From Cytophagales bacterium (lineage in GTDB: Bacteria > Bacteroidota > Bacteroidia > Cytophagales > 172606-1), in contig JAUJNL010000060.1 of NCBI GenBank assembly GCA_030448185.1, forward strand, positions 1 through 40,100: a stretch of DNA of 40,100 nucleotides. Direction: 5' to 3'. This document shows, one piece after another, positions 8,920 through 19,340 of this stretch. The first letter of the stretch is position 1. Every line of letters starts with the position of its first letter. A program made the position numbers and the translations under genes. The notes beneath the pieces were generated by a model that did no database searches, was not told the origin of the DNA, and saw only the letters and a list, made by a program, of their open reading frames with translations.

Positions 8920-10135
8920 ATGATACAGCGAAGTTCCCGCCTCGACGGGGTGAATTACGAGATACGAGGCCCGATATACGAAAAAGCACTTTCGCTGGAA
9001 AGTGAAGGCCACTCCATCATACGTCTCCATATCGGGAATCCAGCTCCTTTTGGTTTTGACACCCCGAGCCCGATTAAGCAGGCCATAATCGATAATTTAC
9101 CTAAAGCGCAGGGTTATGGCGAGTCAAAGGGCGTGTTAGAGGCCCGCGAGGCCATTAAACATCACTATGAAGGTCGCGGAATAGCGGGAATCGACTTGGA
9201 ACATATTGTACTGGGCAACGGCGTAAGCGACCTGATTCTGATGAGCCTGCAGGCTTTGCTGGAAAACGGCGACGAAGTTCTGCTGCCAATGCCCGATTAT
9301 CCGCTCTGGACCTCAGCCGTAAGGTTGCATGGCGGCCGGCCGGTACACTACGTTTGTGATGAAGCCTCCCATTGGTATCCGGATCCGGCCGATATACGCC
9401 GTAAAATCACTTCCCGTACGAAAGCAATTGTACTCATCAATCCGAATAATCCGACTGGGGCGGTTTACGAAGCAGCTTTGCTCCGTGAAATAACCGCCAT
9501 AGCGGGAGCATAAACTAGTTATCTTTTCGGATGAAATCTATGATAAAATTTTGTACGATGGCGTAAAACATACGCCTATTGCCGCCCTCTCGGATGATGT
9601 AGTTTGCATTACCATGAGCGGACTCACGAAAAATTACCGGGCTGCGGGCTTTCGGGCCGGTTGGTTGGTGGTCAGCGGCAATACCCGCGAGGCAGAATCG
9701 TTTCTCGACGGTTTAACCCTGTTGGTCAATATGCGGGTTTGCAGCAACATTATTGCCCAGCACGGCATTAAAACGGCGTTGGAAGGATACCAGTGCATTG
9801 ATGACCTGGTAGCTCCCGGTGGCCGTCTGCGGCAGCAGCGGGATCTGGCCGTGAAAATGGTCCGGGAAATACCCGGTTTAAGCTGCGTAGCGCCACAAGG
9901 TGCTTTTTACCTCTTTGCCAAAATGGATACAAACCGGTTTGACTTCCAATACGACACCCATTTTGTCATGAATCTGCTCACGGAAGAAAAAGTGCTGGTA
10001 GTACAGGGAACCGGCTTCAATCATGCCACACCAGATCATTTCCGCATTGTGTTTCTCCCAACAGTGGAAGAACTGGCCCAGGGCATTGGCAGGATCGGCG
10101 CCTTCCTGGAACGACGTACGCTGGTTGGCGTGTAA
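8920..10135 (+). pseudogene. PLP-dependent aminotransferase, AlaA/AlaT-like, frameshifted
   Basis: A fold-type I aminotransferase closely resembling the alanine-forming AlaA/AlaT group. The N-terminal frame runs from MIQRSSRL through IGNPAPFGFD and INPNNPTGAVY to AIAGA. A two-base loss near 9511 then breaks it. The second frame continues KLVIFSDEIYDKILYDG and SGLTKNYRAAGFRAGW, whose lysine (codon 9629-9631) would hold pyridoxal phosphate. Restoring two bases gives AGAHKLVIF and a 405-aa protein, the same length as E. coli AlaA from memory. The reaction would be pyruvate plus glutamate to alanine plus 2-oxoglutarate. Everything else in the gene looks functional. Confidence 0.88.
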
Positions 10136-10155
10136 CTAAGTCTATCTACAGAACC

Positions 10156-10195
10156 AAACAAGAGAGCCAGGTGTGATGATCTGGCTCTCTTGTTT
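10156..10195. terminator. Strong bidirectional Rho-independent terminator
   Basis: A perfect 15-bp stem at 10156-10170 and 10181-10195 has a 10-base loop (GTGTGATGAT). The stem carries an A-run on the left and TTGTTTT on the right. It sits just after the aminotransferase and about 155 bp beyond the 3' end of the convergent GH16 gene, so it could terminate both. Confidence 0.85.
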
Positions 10196-10350
10196 TAGAT
10201 GCATCTGCAGGTGTTTCAATTATTTATGCAATTGCATTTGTCATAAACTATTGGGAGAACTGCTTCAAACTGTTTTTCCTCAAAACTTTGAATATTAACT
10301 CAATAGCTAAGGACTAATTGCTACAGGCTTCTTAGCTGTTGACCAATGCA

Positions 10351-11169
10351 TTACTGATAAATCCGGACGTAGTCCACTTCCATACGCTGGGGGAAAATAC
10401 TCTCATCCACGCCTTTCTGGCCACCCCAATTGCCCCCAACCGCCAGGTTCAGGATCAGATAGAAAGGCTGGTTAAACGGCCAGGTATCCTTACTGCCTTT
10501 CTGATCGTTAGCGAAGGTATAGTATTTTTTATCGTCTACGTACCAGTCAATCTTATCGGGCGTCCATTCAATGGTATACACGTGGAAAGCAGCCGATGCA
10601 TCCGGTATCAGGGTTTTTCCTCCTTTCTCCGTGTGGATCTTATGGTTATAAGCCTTGGTGTGAACAGTGCCATGAACGGAACCCTGGTTAAAGCCAACGT
10701 GTTCCATAATATCTATTTCTCCGTCATCCGGCCACTTGAGCGGATTGGTAGAAGCCAGCATCCAAATGGCCGGCCAGGTGCCTTTTCCGGAGGGCAACTT
10801 GGCCTGCACTTCGATTCGTCCATACATCCAGTCGCCTTTGCCCCGGGTAATTAGTTTGGCTGAGGTGAACCGATTGGTATCCATTGCCTCTTTATGCGCC
10901 TCAATAACCAATAACCCGTCCGCTACCCGCGCATTTTTTGGCTGACTTTTGGTATAGTACTGTAATTCCCTATTACCAAACCCGTGGCCGCCGGCATGAT
11001 AGCCCCACTTGCCCGAATCAGGCAAACCCGTATAATTGAATTCATCTGACCACACCAGTTTGAGTTTCCGGGGAGAGACAGTTTTGGGCTGGCAAAAGGT
11101 AACAAAGGCTGAGGTAGAAAAAAGACAGGTAATTGTTAGAGACAGGTGCAGGTAAAGCAGTTTTTTCAT
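10351..11169 (-). CDS. Secreted glycoside hydrolase family 16 (beta-glucanase/laminarinase-like)
   Basis: A 272-aa secreted endo-glucanase of the GH16 jelly-roll fold. A lysine-start signal peptide (MKKLLYLHLSLTITC, cleavage around residues 18-26) is followed by the domain start KLVWSDEFNYTG. The catalytic motif EIDIME is at residues 151-156: E151 would be the nucleophile, D153 the helper and E156 the acid/base. The end VDYVRIYQ is the usual GH16 final strand. Likely substrates are beta-1,3 or mixed-linkage glucans, but subfamily cannot be fixed by eye. The ATG at 11169 is chosen over an upstream start at 11247 because it gives a clean signal peptide. A -7-like box (TATGTTTA on the minus strand, 11191-11198) lies just upstream. 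Confidence 0.92.
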   Translation of the reverse strand: MKKLLYLHLSLTITCLFSTSAFVTFCQPKTVSPRKLKLVWSDEFNYTGLPDSGKWGYHAGGHGFGNRELQYYTKSQPKNARVADGLLVIEAHKEAMDTNRFTSAKLITRGKGDWMYGRIEVQAKLPSGKGTWPAIWMLASTNPLKWPDDGEIDIMEHVGFNQGSVHGTVHTKAYNHKIHTEKGGKTLIPDASAAFHVYTIEWTPDKIDWYVDDKKYYTFANDQKGSKDTWPFNQPFYLILNLAVGGNWGGQKGVDESIFPQRMEVDYVRIYQ

Positions 11170-11271
11170 ACAAATCAATAACTTTACCCCTAAACATAGA
11201 TAAAACTGCCCAACTGGGAAAGCCAGTATCTTCCGGGGTAAAAGCAACCCTTCTCCATTTCTATTACTGCC

Positions 11272-11601
11272 ATGTCACGACCCTCTTTTATCCAACGTTT
11301 GCAAGACCGCTGGGGCGTACGCAACGGGTGGCAGATGCTAGTCATTCTGATCGTGTTTGCCTTGACTGGTTTCTCGGCCATGTATATTAAAAAGCCAATT
11401 TTTGCCGCGTTAGATATTGACAAGACTGACCCGGTGTGGCTACGGGTAATCGTCTGGACCCTTACGGTGCTGCCAGCTTATCAGGTGCTGTTACTTTTCT
11501 ATGGTTTTTTACTCGGCCAGTTCGCCTTTTTCTGGAACTTTGAACGCAAAACCTTTCATCGGGTGCGGAATCTTTTCCAAAGGAAAAAAAAATCCGCTTA
11601 A
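11272..11601 (+). CDS. Small membrane protein, DUF6787-like
   Basis: A 109-aa protein with two membrane helices, roughly residues 22-42 (MLVILIVFALTGFSAMYI) and 62-92 (VIVWTLTVLPAYQVLLLFYG). The C-terminus is basic (ERKTFHRVRNLFQRKKKS). It resembles a Bacteroidota family of unknown function that I recall as DUF6787. It is divergent from the GH16 gene with about 100 bp between starts. The positive-inside rule places the basic tail in the cytoplasm. No function is known. Confidence 0.7.
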   Translation: MSRPSFIQRLQDRWGVRNGWQMLVILIVFALTGFSAMYIKKPIFAALDIDKTDPVWLRVIVWTLTVLPAYQVLLLFYGFLLGQFAFFWNFERKTFHRVRNLFQRKKKSA

Positions 11602-11774
11602 GAGAAAAAATCCTGATTTTTTACCATTTCTCCCGTTTTTTCGTTTACTCTTTAGCTACCAGAAGTATTTACAGAGACAATAACTTGCCTGTAATCAAAA
11701 AAAATAGTAATATCAGGTGCAAATCATACATACAATCTGAACAGGGTTTTTAATTCCTAACCCGCTTTGTAGAA

Positions 11775-12311
11775 ATGTCACGGGAAGAATGTTACCGAAT
11801 TCTGGGAGTTTCTCCTGATGCCGATTCACAGGAGATAAAACGTGCTTACCGTAAGCAGGCCAAGCTATTTCACCCTGATGTGAATAGTGGAGATGGAGCC
11901 CAGGAAGAGTTCGTAAAAGTAAATGAAGCCTACGAAATGCTGGTGAATGAAGGGGCTTCTTATCAGTCCAGCCAGCTTGCTTCCGCGTTCGAAAACGTGT
12001 ACTTCTATACATTCGAAACCCGCCAGGAACGGGCCGAACGGGCTGCTAATTTTGCCCGTATGTATTATGAGGAATTCCGGCGTAACAACGAAGAATTCAA
12101 AAAGTCTTTTTACTACGTTCCCGTAAAAATATTTGCCTATACCTTATGGACTTTTGCGGCCCTTATGGGATTTGTCATGCTATTTATGCCACTGGTTATG
12201 TTGGGCTATGATCTTCCCCTGGGTTTTTCAATGATGCCGGTCATGATGGTTGGCATCACAATTCTTTACGGCGTAAGACGGTTTAAACTGGAAATGAACC
12301 GGTATCTCTGA
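11775..12311 (+). CDS. Membrane-anchored J-domain (DnaJ-like) protein
   Basis: Residues 1-62 form a J domain with the HPD motif (KLFHPDVNSG) and the usual start CYRILGVSPDADSQEIKRAY. This would stimulate the ATPase of an Hsp70. The glycine-rich and zinc-finger parts of true DnaJ are absent. A glutamate/arginine-rich linker follows, then two hydrophobic helices at about residues 119-139 and 142-165. The protein (178 aa) thus tethers a J domain to the inner membrane. The client process is unknown. It appears to be transcribed alone, followed by a 1-kb gene-free stretch. Confidence 0.88.
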   Translation: MSREECYRILGVSPDADSQEIKRAYRKQAKLFHPDVNSGDGAQEEFVKVNEAYEMLVNEGASYQSSQLASAFENVYFYTFETRQERAERAANFARMYYEEFRRNNEEFKKSFYYVPVKIFAYTLWTFAALMGFVMLFMPLVMLGYDLPLGFSMMPVMMVGITILYGVRRFKLEMNRYL

Positions 12312-13342
12312 TGGGAGGGTCTTTCATAGACCAGCCACCCCTATTGCGCATCAGCATTACCCTATCCTTTGCTACCTGCTTTAGCGTGAATGGCAGATTA
12401 TACATGCTACAGGGTAACTGAAAAATAACAAGAGGTTAGTAGTCAATAAGCTACATTTACCTGATTGAGCCCGTAGAATTCAAAATCTACCATTACCCTT
12501 TGATCTCTCCGGATATATGAATGTTTAGCTACTCACCTCGGTTAGGGTTAATAATAGTTAAGTTGAGTAAGGGTTTTATCTGCTAAGGGCAGCATCGGCA
12601 TTGATCCTGCCTTACCGTTTTCCGGATCCCAACGCACCGCCAATAGTCTCTTCGCAGCCGGTTTACAATCAGCCAATTTGCTTTCTAACTCTCCCTACCA
12701 GTTAGCTCTTCTTCAGGTCGTTTACCAAGTTTGTAATAGTCCCGGCAAAACAGGGTATACTGGCGCAAATAGGCGAATATTCTTCCTGTCATCCGTAAGA
12801 AATTTTTGCTCTCTTATTAATTATACCCTAACACCGGACTTCTTATTCAATAAGAGATCTTTTGTCATAAAAAGAGGGGTCTGATTTGTTTTTCAGAAAC
12901 CCTGAATAAAACGGAGGAAGCGTAAAAATTATTAAAATTACCTTGTCCAGGCTAGCCAGATTGCGCAATATTGCGAAATCGATTACATTATAAAGAATAG
13001 GAATTTTTTTATAAAGCTTTGAAAAATAAATTTAATCTATTGGTAGAAAATCTACAGAAATTGTTTTTTTCTTGAAAAAGAAGAAGTTCAGTAATATTTT
13101 TTGGGAATGATATTTTTGTTTGTACATTCAGTAGAAAAAATAAATAGACATTTTCCGGGAATTTGCGTTAGGATTAATTGTTATATAAATTTTGATTAGT
13201 CATAAATTGTTTTCATAATTGCTTTATAGACTTCAGAATAGAAATATTCGAATATTTTTTTGCTTGATTTAGAAAAGGAGATAAAAAATAATTTTAAAAT
13301 TGTTTCAATATATAGGTAAGCCTTTGAATAATTAAAGTCCGG
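12312..13342. other. Gene-poor 1-kb region, AT-rich in its second half
   Basis: No convincing gene is visible. The first part (12312-12890) has mixed composition and only short frames without family resemblance. The second part (about 12890-13342) is strongly AT-rich and precedes the S/M modification-like genes, which is common where accessory DNA has been acquired. It holds a palindrome at 13242-13257. Confidence 0.6.
13242..13257. promoter_or_regulatory. Palindrome AAATATTCGAATATTT, possible operator
   Basis: A perfect 16-bp palindrome lies about 86 bp upstream of the specificity-like gene. Its central 10 bases TATTCGAATA, with the same left flank, also occur at 2891-2900 upstream of the receiver gene. 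A shared operator is a guess; AT-rich palindromes can arise by chance. Confidence 0.25.
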
Positions 13343-13918
13343 ATGATTGCCAAACTTCAAGAGATATCCGATATCAAAACTGGAATTACCTTCCGGAATC
13401 GTTTACTGGACAATATCCAGGGTGAGGTGGAAGTGATCCAGATGAAAGATGTGGGGATGGACTGTACGATTTCGGACCGGTTAATGCGGGTAAGCGGAGA
13501 CCTGGTGAAAGAAAAACACTTGCTACAGCCCGGTAGCATTATTCTCCTGGCCAAGGGCCGTTATACCCGTGCTTGCCTGATTACCGACCCAAGCCGCCGC
13601 TGGGTTGTTTCTTCTGCATTCTTTTCGCTTCGTGTTAAAAATCCAATGCGGGTATTGCCCTCTTACCTGCAGTGGTATTTAAATCTTCCCCTGGCCGAGC
13701 AGTACTTTCGTACGCAAGCTTCCGGCACCAGCATGTTTTCGCTTCCGATGAGCGTGCTTAAGAACCTCGAAATTCCGGTTCCTCCGCCGGAGATCCAACA
13801 ACAGGTAGTAAAAATAGTGGAAACCCGTCAGCAGGAAAGGGTCGCACTGCAACTACTCGAAGATAAGCGGGATGAGTTTATCCGCGAGTTACTGCTGGAG
13901 CAAATCGGAAAGAGCTAG
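13343..13918 (+). CDS. Type I restriction specificity-like protein, single target-recognition half
   Basis: A 191-aa protein resembling one half of an HsdS subunit. The N-terminal 150 residues form one target-recognition domain (start AKLQEISDIKTGITF, later GTSMFSLPMSVLKNLEIPVP). The C-terminal part holds the conserved IPVPPPEIQQQVVKIVE followed by a coiled-coil helix. Full HsdS has two such halves and is about 400 aa, so this one would act as a dimer or recognise a half-site. It lies 196 bp upstream of the methylase-like gene, so the order is S then M, opposite to most hsdMS operons. No hsdR is seen in the window. The frame is intact. Confidence 0.8.
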   Translation: MIAKLQEISDIKTGITFRNRLLDNIQGEVEVIQMKDVGMDCTISDRLMRVSGDLVKEKHLLQPGSIILLAKGRYTRACLITDPSRRWVVSSAFFSLRVKNPMRVLPSYLQWYLNLPLAEQYFRTQASGTSMFSLPMSVLKNLEIPVPPPEIQQQVVKIVETRQQERVALQLLEDKRDEFIRELLLEQIGKS

Positions 13919-14114
13919 CTTCTATGCTGACCAATTAGAGGAGTAGGTATGGTACGCATAGCTGCAAGGATAAACTCCTGAAGTTCTGTAAAAAAGAATA
14001 TCCAGATTGATTTCTTCGGAATGTTGACTACGTACTATATTTTGTAACCGTTCAACTTTTATAACTACCTGACCTTAGGGCTGCCTTTTTCAACCGGCTA
14101 TAAATACTGCATTT

Positions 14115-15518
14115 ATGAATGAAGAATTTACGATTACGATTACGGACCTTTACCGAAGGTGGAAGGGCAGAGGGCATGATACCAATCTGTTTATGCATTA
14201 TCTGACTCTGTTGGCCCTGAAGAGACTCCGGGATACTTCTGTAATACATACCAGTACCCTGACCATTGAGCCTGCGGTCCTTCAGGATGCAGAAGCGGTT
14301 TTTAGCGGATACCGTCAGAAAACCCTCGCCGCGCAACTGGATGGCATTGTTGCCCGACTTGCTACCCAGCAAGAGGCATGGGCTAAGCCTTTATTTCACC
14401 ACATCTCTTTCCGGAAGCTCTTTACCAAAAATCCGGAGCAGGAAGAGAAAATAGACCGGTTCATTGAATCCATTAATACGATTTCTTTCGGGAGGTCAGC
14501 AGAAGAACTGAAGGAAACGGGGGCTTCCGTGGGATATCTGATTGAAAAGTTTTCGGAGGAAAGTTTTCATAAAGAAGGGTTTCTGTATACCCCTCGTAGC
14601 CTGGCCCGCCTGATGGTACAACTGGCAGGATTACAAGCCAATCATACGGTATATGATCCGGCCTGCGGATTGGGAAACATGCTGATCCAGGCAGGCCTTG
14701 CCGCCGGCGTACCTGATTCGCAGATGCATGGCAATGAAATTGATAATCACTACTGGCAGTTGTGTCAGTTCAATCTGTTCTTCAGCGACTTTCCTTTTGC
14801 TAAAGTGGAACAGGCAGACAGTCTGAAAAACCATAAGCGGCTCCGGACGGAAGAGAGTCAGTATGATTGCGTTTTATGTCAGCCGCCCTTTGAAAGTACC
14901 CGCCTTTTGCCGGAAAGTGCGGAAGCCCTGCCGATTGCCGCCGGAATTACCAGGTCAGGCAAACGAAGTGCTGCCATGTCGGGCTCAGCCGAGTCCAGTT
15001 TCCTCACCCATATCTTAAACAACCTGAAAAAAGGTGGCAAAGCCGCCCTGATTGTGCCGCATGGCGTCTTGTTTAAGTCTGGTATTGCCTATCAGGTCCG
15101 CCGCCGGCTGGTTGATCTTAACCTGATTGAAACGGTAATTGATCTGCCCCCCAATATTTTTTACAGCTGTAAAGTGAATGCTTCCGTATTGGTGCTCAGT
15201 AAAGATAAACCTCATCAGGATTTCCTTTTTATTGATGCTTCCCGTCATTTTGAGCCCGACCGCCGGAGAAACAAAATGCGTCAATGCCATATAGACCAGA
15301 TCGTAGACATTTATCGCCAATTTGGGACAGTAGATGGGATTTCGTTCCGGGCTTCGCTGGAGGAGTTGCAGGATGATGTAAATGACTATAATCTGAATGC
15401 CAAGCGGTATATAGGCCGGCTAGCGACTTCTCCTTCGAGCAACGTAGCCTCGCTTCGTAAAGAATTAACTGAATTGTCAGGCCGCTGGCAGCATATTCAA
15501 CAGCAACTGGACAACTAA
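14115..15518 (+). CDS. N6-adenine DNA methylase-like protein (HsdM family) with altered catalytic motif
   Basis: A 467-aa protein with an HsdM-like plan. It has an N-terminal helical region, then a Rossmann methylase domain with SAM-binding motif I DPACGLGNML (D181) after the lead-in YTPRSLARLMVQLAG. The tail VNDYNLNAKRYI is typical of HsdM. The catalytic motif IV, normally NPPF/Y, reads QPPF at residue 256 (VLCQPPFES). The asparagine normally holds the target amine, so activity may be reduced or changed. Motif X-like VPHGVLFKSG is present. Together with the upstream half-specificity gene it may form a modification-only or unusual restriction unit. The fold is clear; activity is uncertain. 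Confidence 0.82.
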   Translation: MNEEFTITITDLYRRWKGRGHDTNLFMHYLTLLALKRLRDTSVIHTSTLTIEPAVLQDAEAVFSGYRQKTLAAQLDGIVARLATQQEAWAKPLFHHISFRKLFTKNPEQEEKIDRFIESINTISFGRSAEELKETGASVGYLIEKFSEESFHKEGFLYTPRSLARLMVQLAGLQANHTVYDPACGLGNMLIQAGLAAGVPDSQMHGNEIDNHYWQLCQFNLFFSDFPFAKVEQADSLKNHKRLRTEESQYDCVLCQPPFESTRLLPESAEALPIAAGITRSGKRSAAMSGSAESSFLTHILNNLKKGGKAALIVPHGVLFKSGIAYQVRRRLVDLNLIETVIDLPPNIFYSCKVNASVLVLSKDKPHQDFLFIDASRHFEPDRRRNKMRQCHIDQIVDIYRQFGTVDGISFRASLEELQDDVNDYNLNAKRYIGRLATSPSSNVASLRKELTELSGRWQHIQQQLDN

Positions 15519-15578
15519 CTCAGTTCGCTGATTAAAATGTAAATATCCTTTTGCCTCATAGCCTGTTTGATTTATTGA

Positions 15579-15623
15579 TTCGTATTACTATTTTGAGACG
15601 CAATTGAAAAATAGTAATACGAA
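15579..15623. terminator. 16-bp perfect stem-loop after the methylase gene
   Basis: TTCGTATTACTATTTT at 15579-15594 pairs perfectly with 15608-15623 around a 13-base loop. It lies 61 bp after the methylase stop. The stem is AT-rich and followed by CCTTATGTTATATTC rather than a pure T-run, so it may be a terminator or a boundary repeat. Confidence 0.5.
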
Positions 15624-15639
15624 CCTTATGTTATATTCT

Positions 15640-15930
15640 TCCCCTGGCATCGGGCTACCCAGATGGCCGTACTTCTCCCGTTTAAGTAATCAATTGACCA
15701 TCCTGGTTCGTCTCCTGCTTCCGGATTGATGCCCTCACATTCCTTCCCTGCTGATCGGGGAGGGGCTATTTTCTCCGCAAATGTTATAAATATCCACGGC
15801 TTGGCTTCAGCCTGCGGACATCCCACAACCGAATTTGCTGCCAGATGGCGGTGTTCGTAATAAATTGCCTGGTTGGTAATTGTCTTGCACCTGCTGGTCT
15901 GAAAGACGGTACGCGTAACCTTTTCACGTG
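15640..15930 (-). ncRNA. Cobalamin-riboswitch-like sequence, tentative
   Basis: Read on the minus strand, this stretch shows pieces in the order expected of a cobalamin riboswitch: AGGTTACG near the start, GTCCGCAGGCTGAAGCCA in the middle, CAGGGAAGGAATG later, and finally CCGGAAGCAGGAGACGAACC, which recalls the closing B12-box region. The spacing is imperfect and the core helices were not folded. On this strand no gene lies downstream except antisense to the methylase, so if real it is an orphan remnant. The 105-codon open frame across it has no family resemblance and looks like translated structured RNA. Confidence 0.25.
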
Positions 15931-16002
15931 AGTAGTTTGTCACTGATCTCGGATCTGTTTTATTCCCCCCTTAGCCTTTCACTTACTTTCACTTTCTGCT
16001 TT

Positions 16003-16734
16003 ATGTCTGTTTTCTGGGCTGAATTTACCGGTACTACATTACTCATCGTTTTAGGCGGCGGCGTAGTCGCTGGCACTATTCTCCGCAAAACAAAGGCCGA
16101 AGGATCAGGATGGATGGTCATTACCCTGGGTTGGGGGTTTGCCGTGGCATTTCCGGTCTATGCGGTGGGAGCTATCAGCGGTGCGCATTTAAATCCGGCA
16201 GTTACGCTGGGCCTGGCAGTAGCCGGTGATTTTGAATGGTCTTTGGTACCCGTTTATGTAGCCGCTCAACTGGCAGGTGCTTTTCTGGGCGCAGTACTAG
16301 TTTGGATCTATTATTTGCCCCATTGGAAGGAAACAGCTGATCCGGGTACGAAACTGGCCGTGTTCGCCACTGGCCCCGCCATCCGCAAAACGTGGTCTAA
16401 TCTGGTGAGTGAAATTCTGGGTACCGCAGTACTGATGTTCGGGCTGAGTGTCCTGGGCGCAAATCGTTTTGCGGAAGGACTCAATCCTTTACTTGTCGGA
16501 TTTCTGATTGTTTCCATTGGCTTATCGTTGGGGGCCACCACGGGGTACGCCATCAATCCGGTAAGGGACTTTGGGCCGCGGTTGGCTCACTCTCTCTTAC
16601 CTATTCCGGGCAAGGGCGCATCCGATTGGGGATACGCCTGGATTCCGGTTATTGGTCCGTTACTGGGTGGCATGCTGGGAACTTTACTCTACAAAGCCCT
16701 ATTTAAAGGGCTGGTTTCGCCGCTTTATGGGTGA
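16003..16734 (+). CDS. glpF: Glycerol facilitator, MIP/aquaporin family, probable C-terminal frameshift
   Basis: An inner-membrane channel letting glycerol diffuse in. The first pore motif is HLNPAVT; the second is INPVRDFGPR, with NPV where the family usually has NPA. The arginine of the selectivity filter and the glycerol-type aspartate after it are kept. Six membrane helices are visible. The ATG at 16003 gives a short N-terminus (MSVFWAEFTGTTLL). The frame stops at 16734, but with one added base near 16728 it continues WVIGGVTLAVMLMAVLKE to a TAA at 16842-16844. That gives about 280 aa, close to the length of E. coli GlpF. It is followed by the glycerol kinase gene, as expected. Confidence 0.9.
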   Translation: MSVFWAEFTGTTLLIVLGGGVVAGTILRKTKAEGSGWMVITLGWGFAVAFPVYAVGAISGAHLNPAVTLGLAVAGDFEWSLVPVYVAAQLAGAFLGAVLVWIYYLPHWKETADPGTKLAVFATGPAIRKTWSNLVSEILGTAVLMFGLSVLGANRFAEGLNPLLVGFLIVSIGLSLGATTGYAINPVRDFGPRLAHSLLPIPGKGASDWGYAWIPVIGPLLGGMLGTLLYKALFKGLVSPLYG

Positions 16735-17056
16735 TCGGAGGGGTGACGCTGGCAGTTATGCTTATGGCAGTTTTAAAAGAAAGCCGTTCTTTACCCGAAG
16801 GCCCCGGACAGCCGGAAAAAACTAGTGCAGCAAGAACGAGTTAAATGATAGATCTCGCAACTTTTAAGTTTTTGATATTCAATGAATTGGTGAAAAATAA
16901 AACTGTCAGATAACTCATACTTAATGCACTAGCCATTTAGGGTTGCCGGTTGCCAGTTTTTGGTTTCCGGTTGAAATGAGCAAGGATAGCAAGCAGTGTT
17001 GCCAAACAACGTTTCAAAAATAACCAGCAACTGTAAACCCGAAATCAAAAAACTAA

Positions 17057-18550
<1,494 letters not shown>

Positions 18551-18632
18551 AGCAGGAATTTAACCGGATAGCTTCAGGTAGTTTCGGTATTTATATGTTA
18601 GAGGTCTTTAAATTTAAGAAAAATAAATATAT

Positions 18633-19340
18633 ATGGCAGACACAGCAAAATCATTCCCAATTATTCCTGTTTCACACTGGTACGCTTTGAGAAATCAATT
18701 CAAAAAAAGCATTCCGGGAACTATTTCTTTAAGTTACTTAGCAGCTATTTTAGGGCAGGCGGAGGAAACCGTCAAAAGGAATGTTTTTCCATCTTTGAAA
18801 CAAATAGGTCTGATTGACGCCGAAGGAAAAATAAATCAAGAATTTGCAAAACAATTTAGAGATGATGCCTTATATCCATCATTTTGCAAGCAAATATTAA
18901 ATAGTGTTTATCCGGAAGAGGTAAGAGATATATTTCCTGACAAAAATGCGAATCGTGAACAAATTAAGACTTGGTTTATGAACCATACAGGAAATGGAGA
19001 TTCAGTTTCGGGCAAAATTACAGCCTTTTATTACGCTCTATTAGAAGTAGATACCACTCAGAGTAACGGGAATAATAAGAAGCAAAAAGAATCGAAAGAA
19101 AATATTTCTAAGCCTAAGCCTACAAAAAATAACTATACTGCTTCTAACCAAGTCAATCCAGTTGAACCAGCAACTTCAGAAAAATTAAATCAACAACCAA
19201 ATAATAGTCAAACTGCAAAAGCCCCTGACTTAAATATAAATATTCAAATACATATTTCATCAGATGCTTCGCCTGACCGAATTAAAAGCATATTCGAACA
19301 TGGCCAAAGTATTTATATAAATATGAGGATGAATGAATAA
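18633..19340 (+). CDS. DUF5343 domain protein
   Basis: A 235-aa protein whose first 145 residues match the DUF5343 pattern as I recall it. It starts ADTAKSFPIIPVSHWYALRN, then KSIPGTISLSYLAAILGQAE, KQIGLIDAEGK and NREQIKTWFMNHTG. A low-complexity lysine/serine/asparagine linker follows (about 146-195), then a short conserved tail NINIQIHISSDASPDRI. The first domain looks like helix-turn-helix units, so DNA or nucleoprotein binding is possible but unproven. Base composition is clearly more AT-rich than glpK next door, suggesting transfer. The stop overlaps the start of the next gene by 8 bases, so the two are translationally coupled. Confidence 0.8.
   Translation: MADTAKSFPIIPVSHWYALRNQFKKSIPGTISLSYLAAILGQAEETVKRNVFPSLKQIGLIDAEGKINQEFAKQFRDDALYPSFCKQILNSVYPEEVRDIFPDKNANREQIKTWFMNHTGNGDSVSGKITAFYYALLEVDTTQSNGNNKKQKESKENISKPKPTKNNYTASNQVNPVEPATSEKLNQQPNNSQTAKAPDLNINIQIHISSDASPDRIKSIFEHGQSIYINMRMNE

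Noticed and set aside
10339..10854. 171-codon plus-strand frame opposite GH16
   Set aside because: It is the reverse of the GH16 gene, whose signal peptide and catalytic motif are clear.
12678..12884. 68-codon frame in the gene-poor region
   Set aside because: Low-complexity, no conserved pattern, AT-rich surroundings.
15626..15943. 105-codon minus-strand protein
   Set aside because: No family resemblance; the sequence reads more like structured RNA than a protein.
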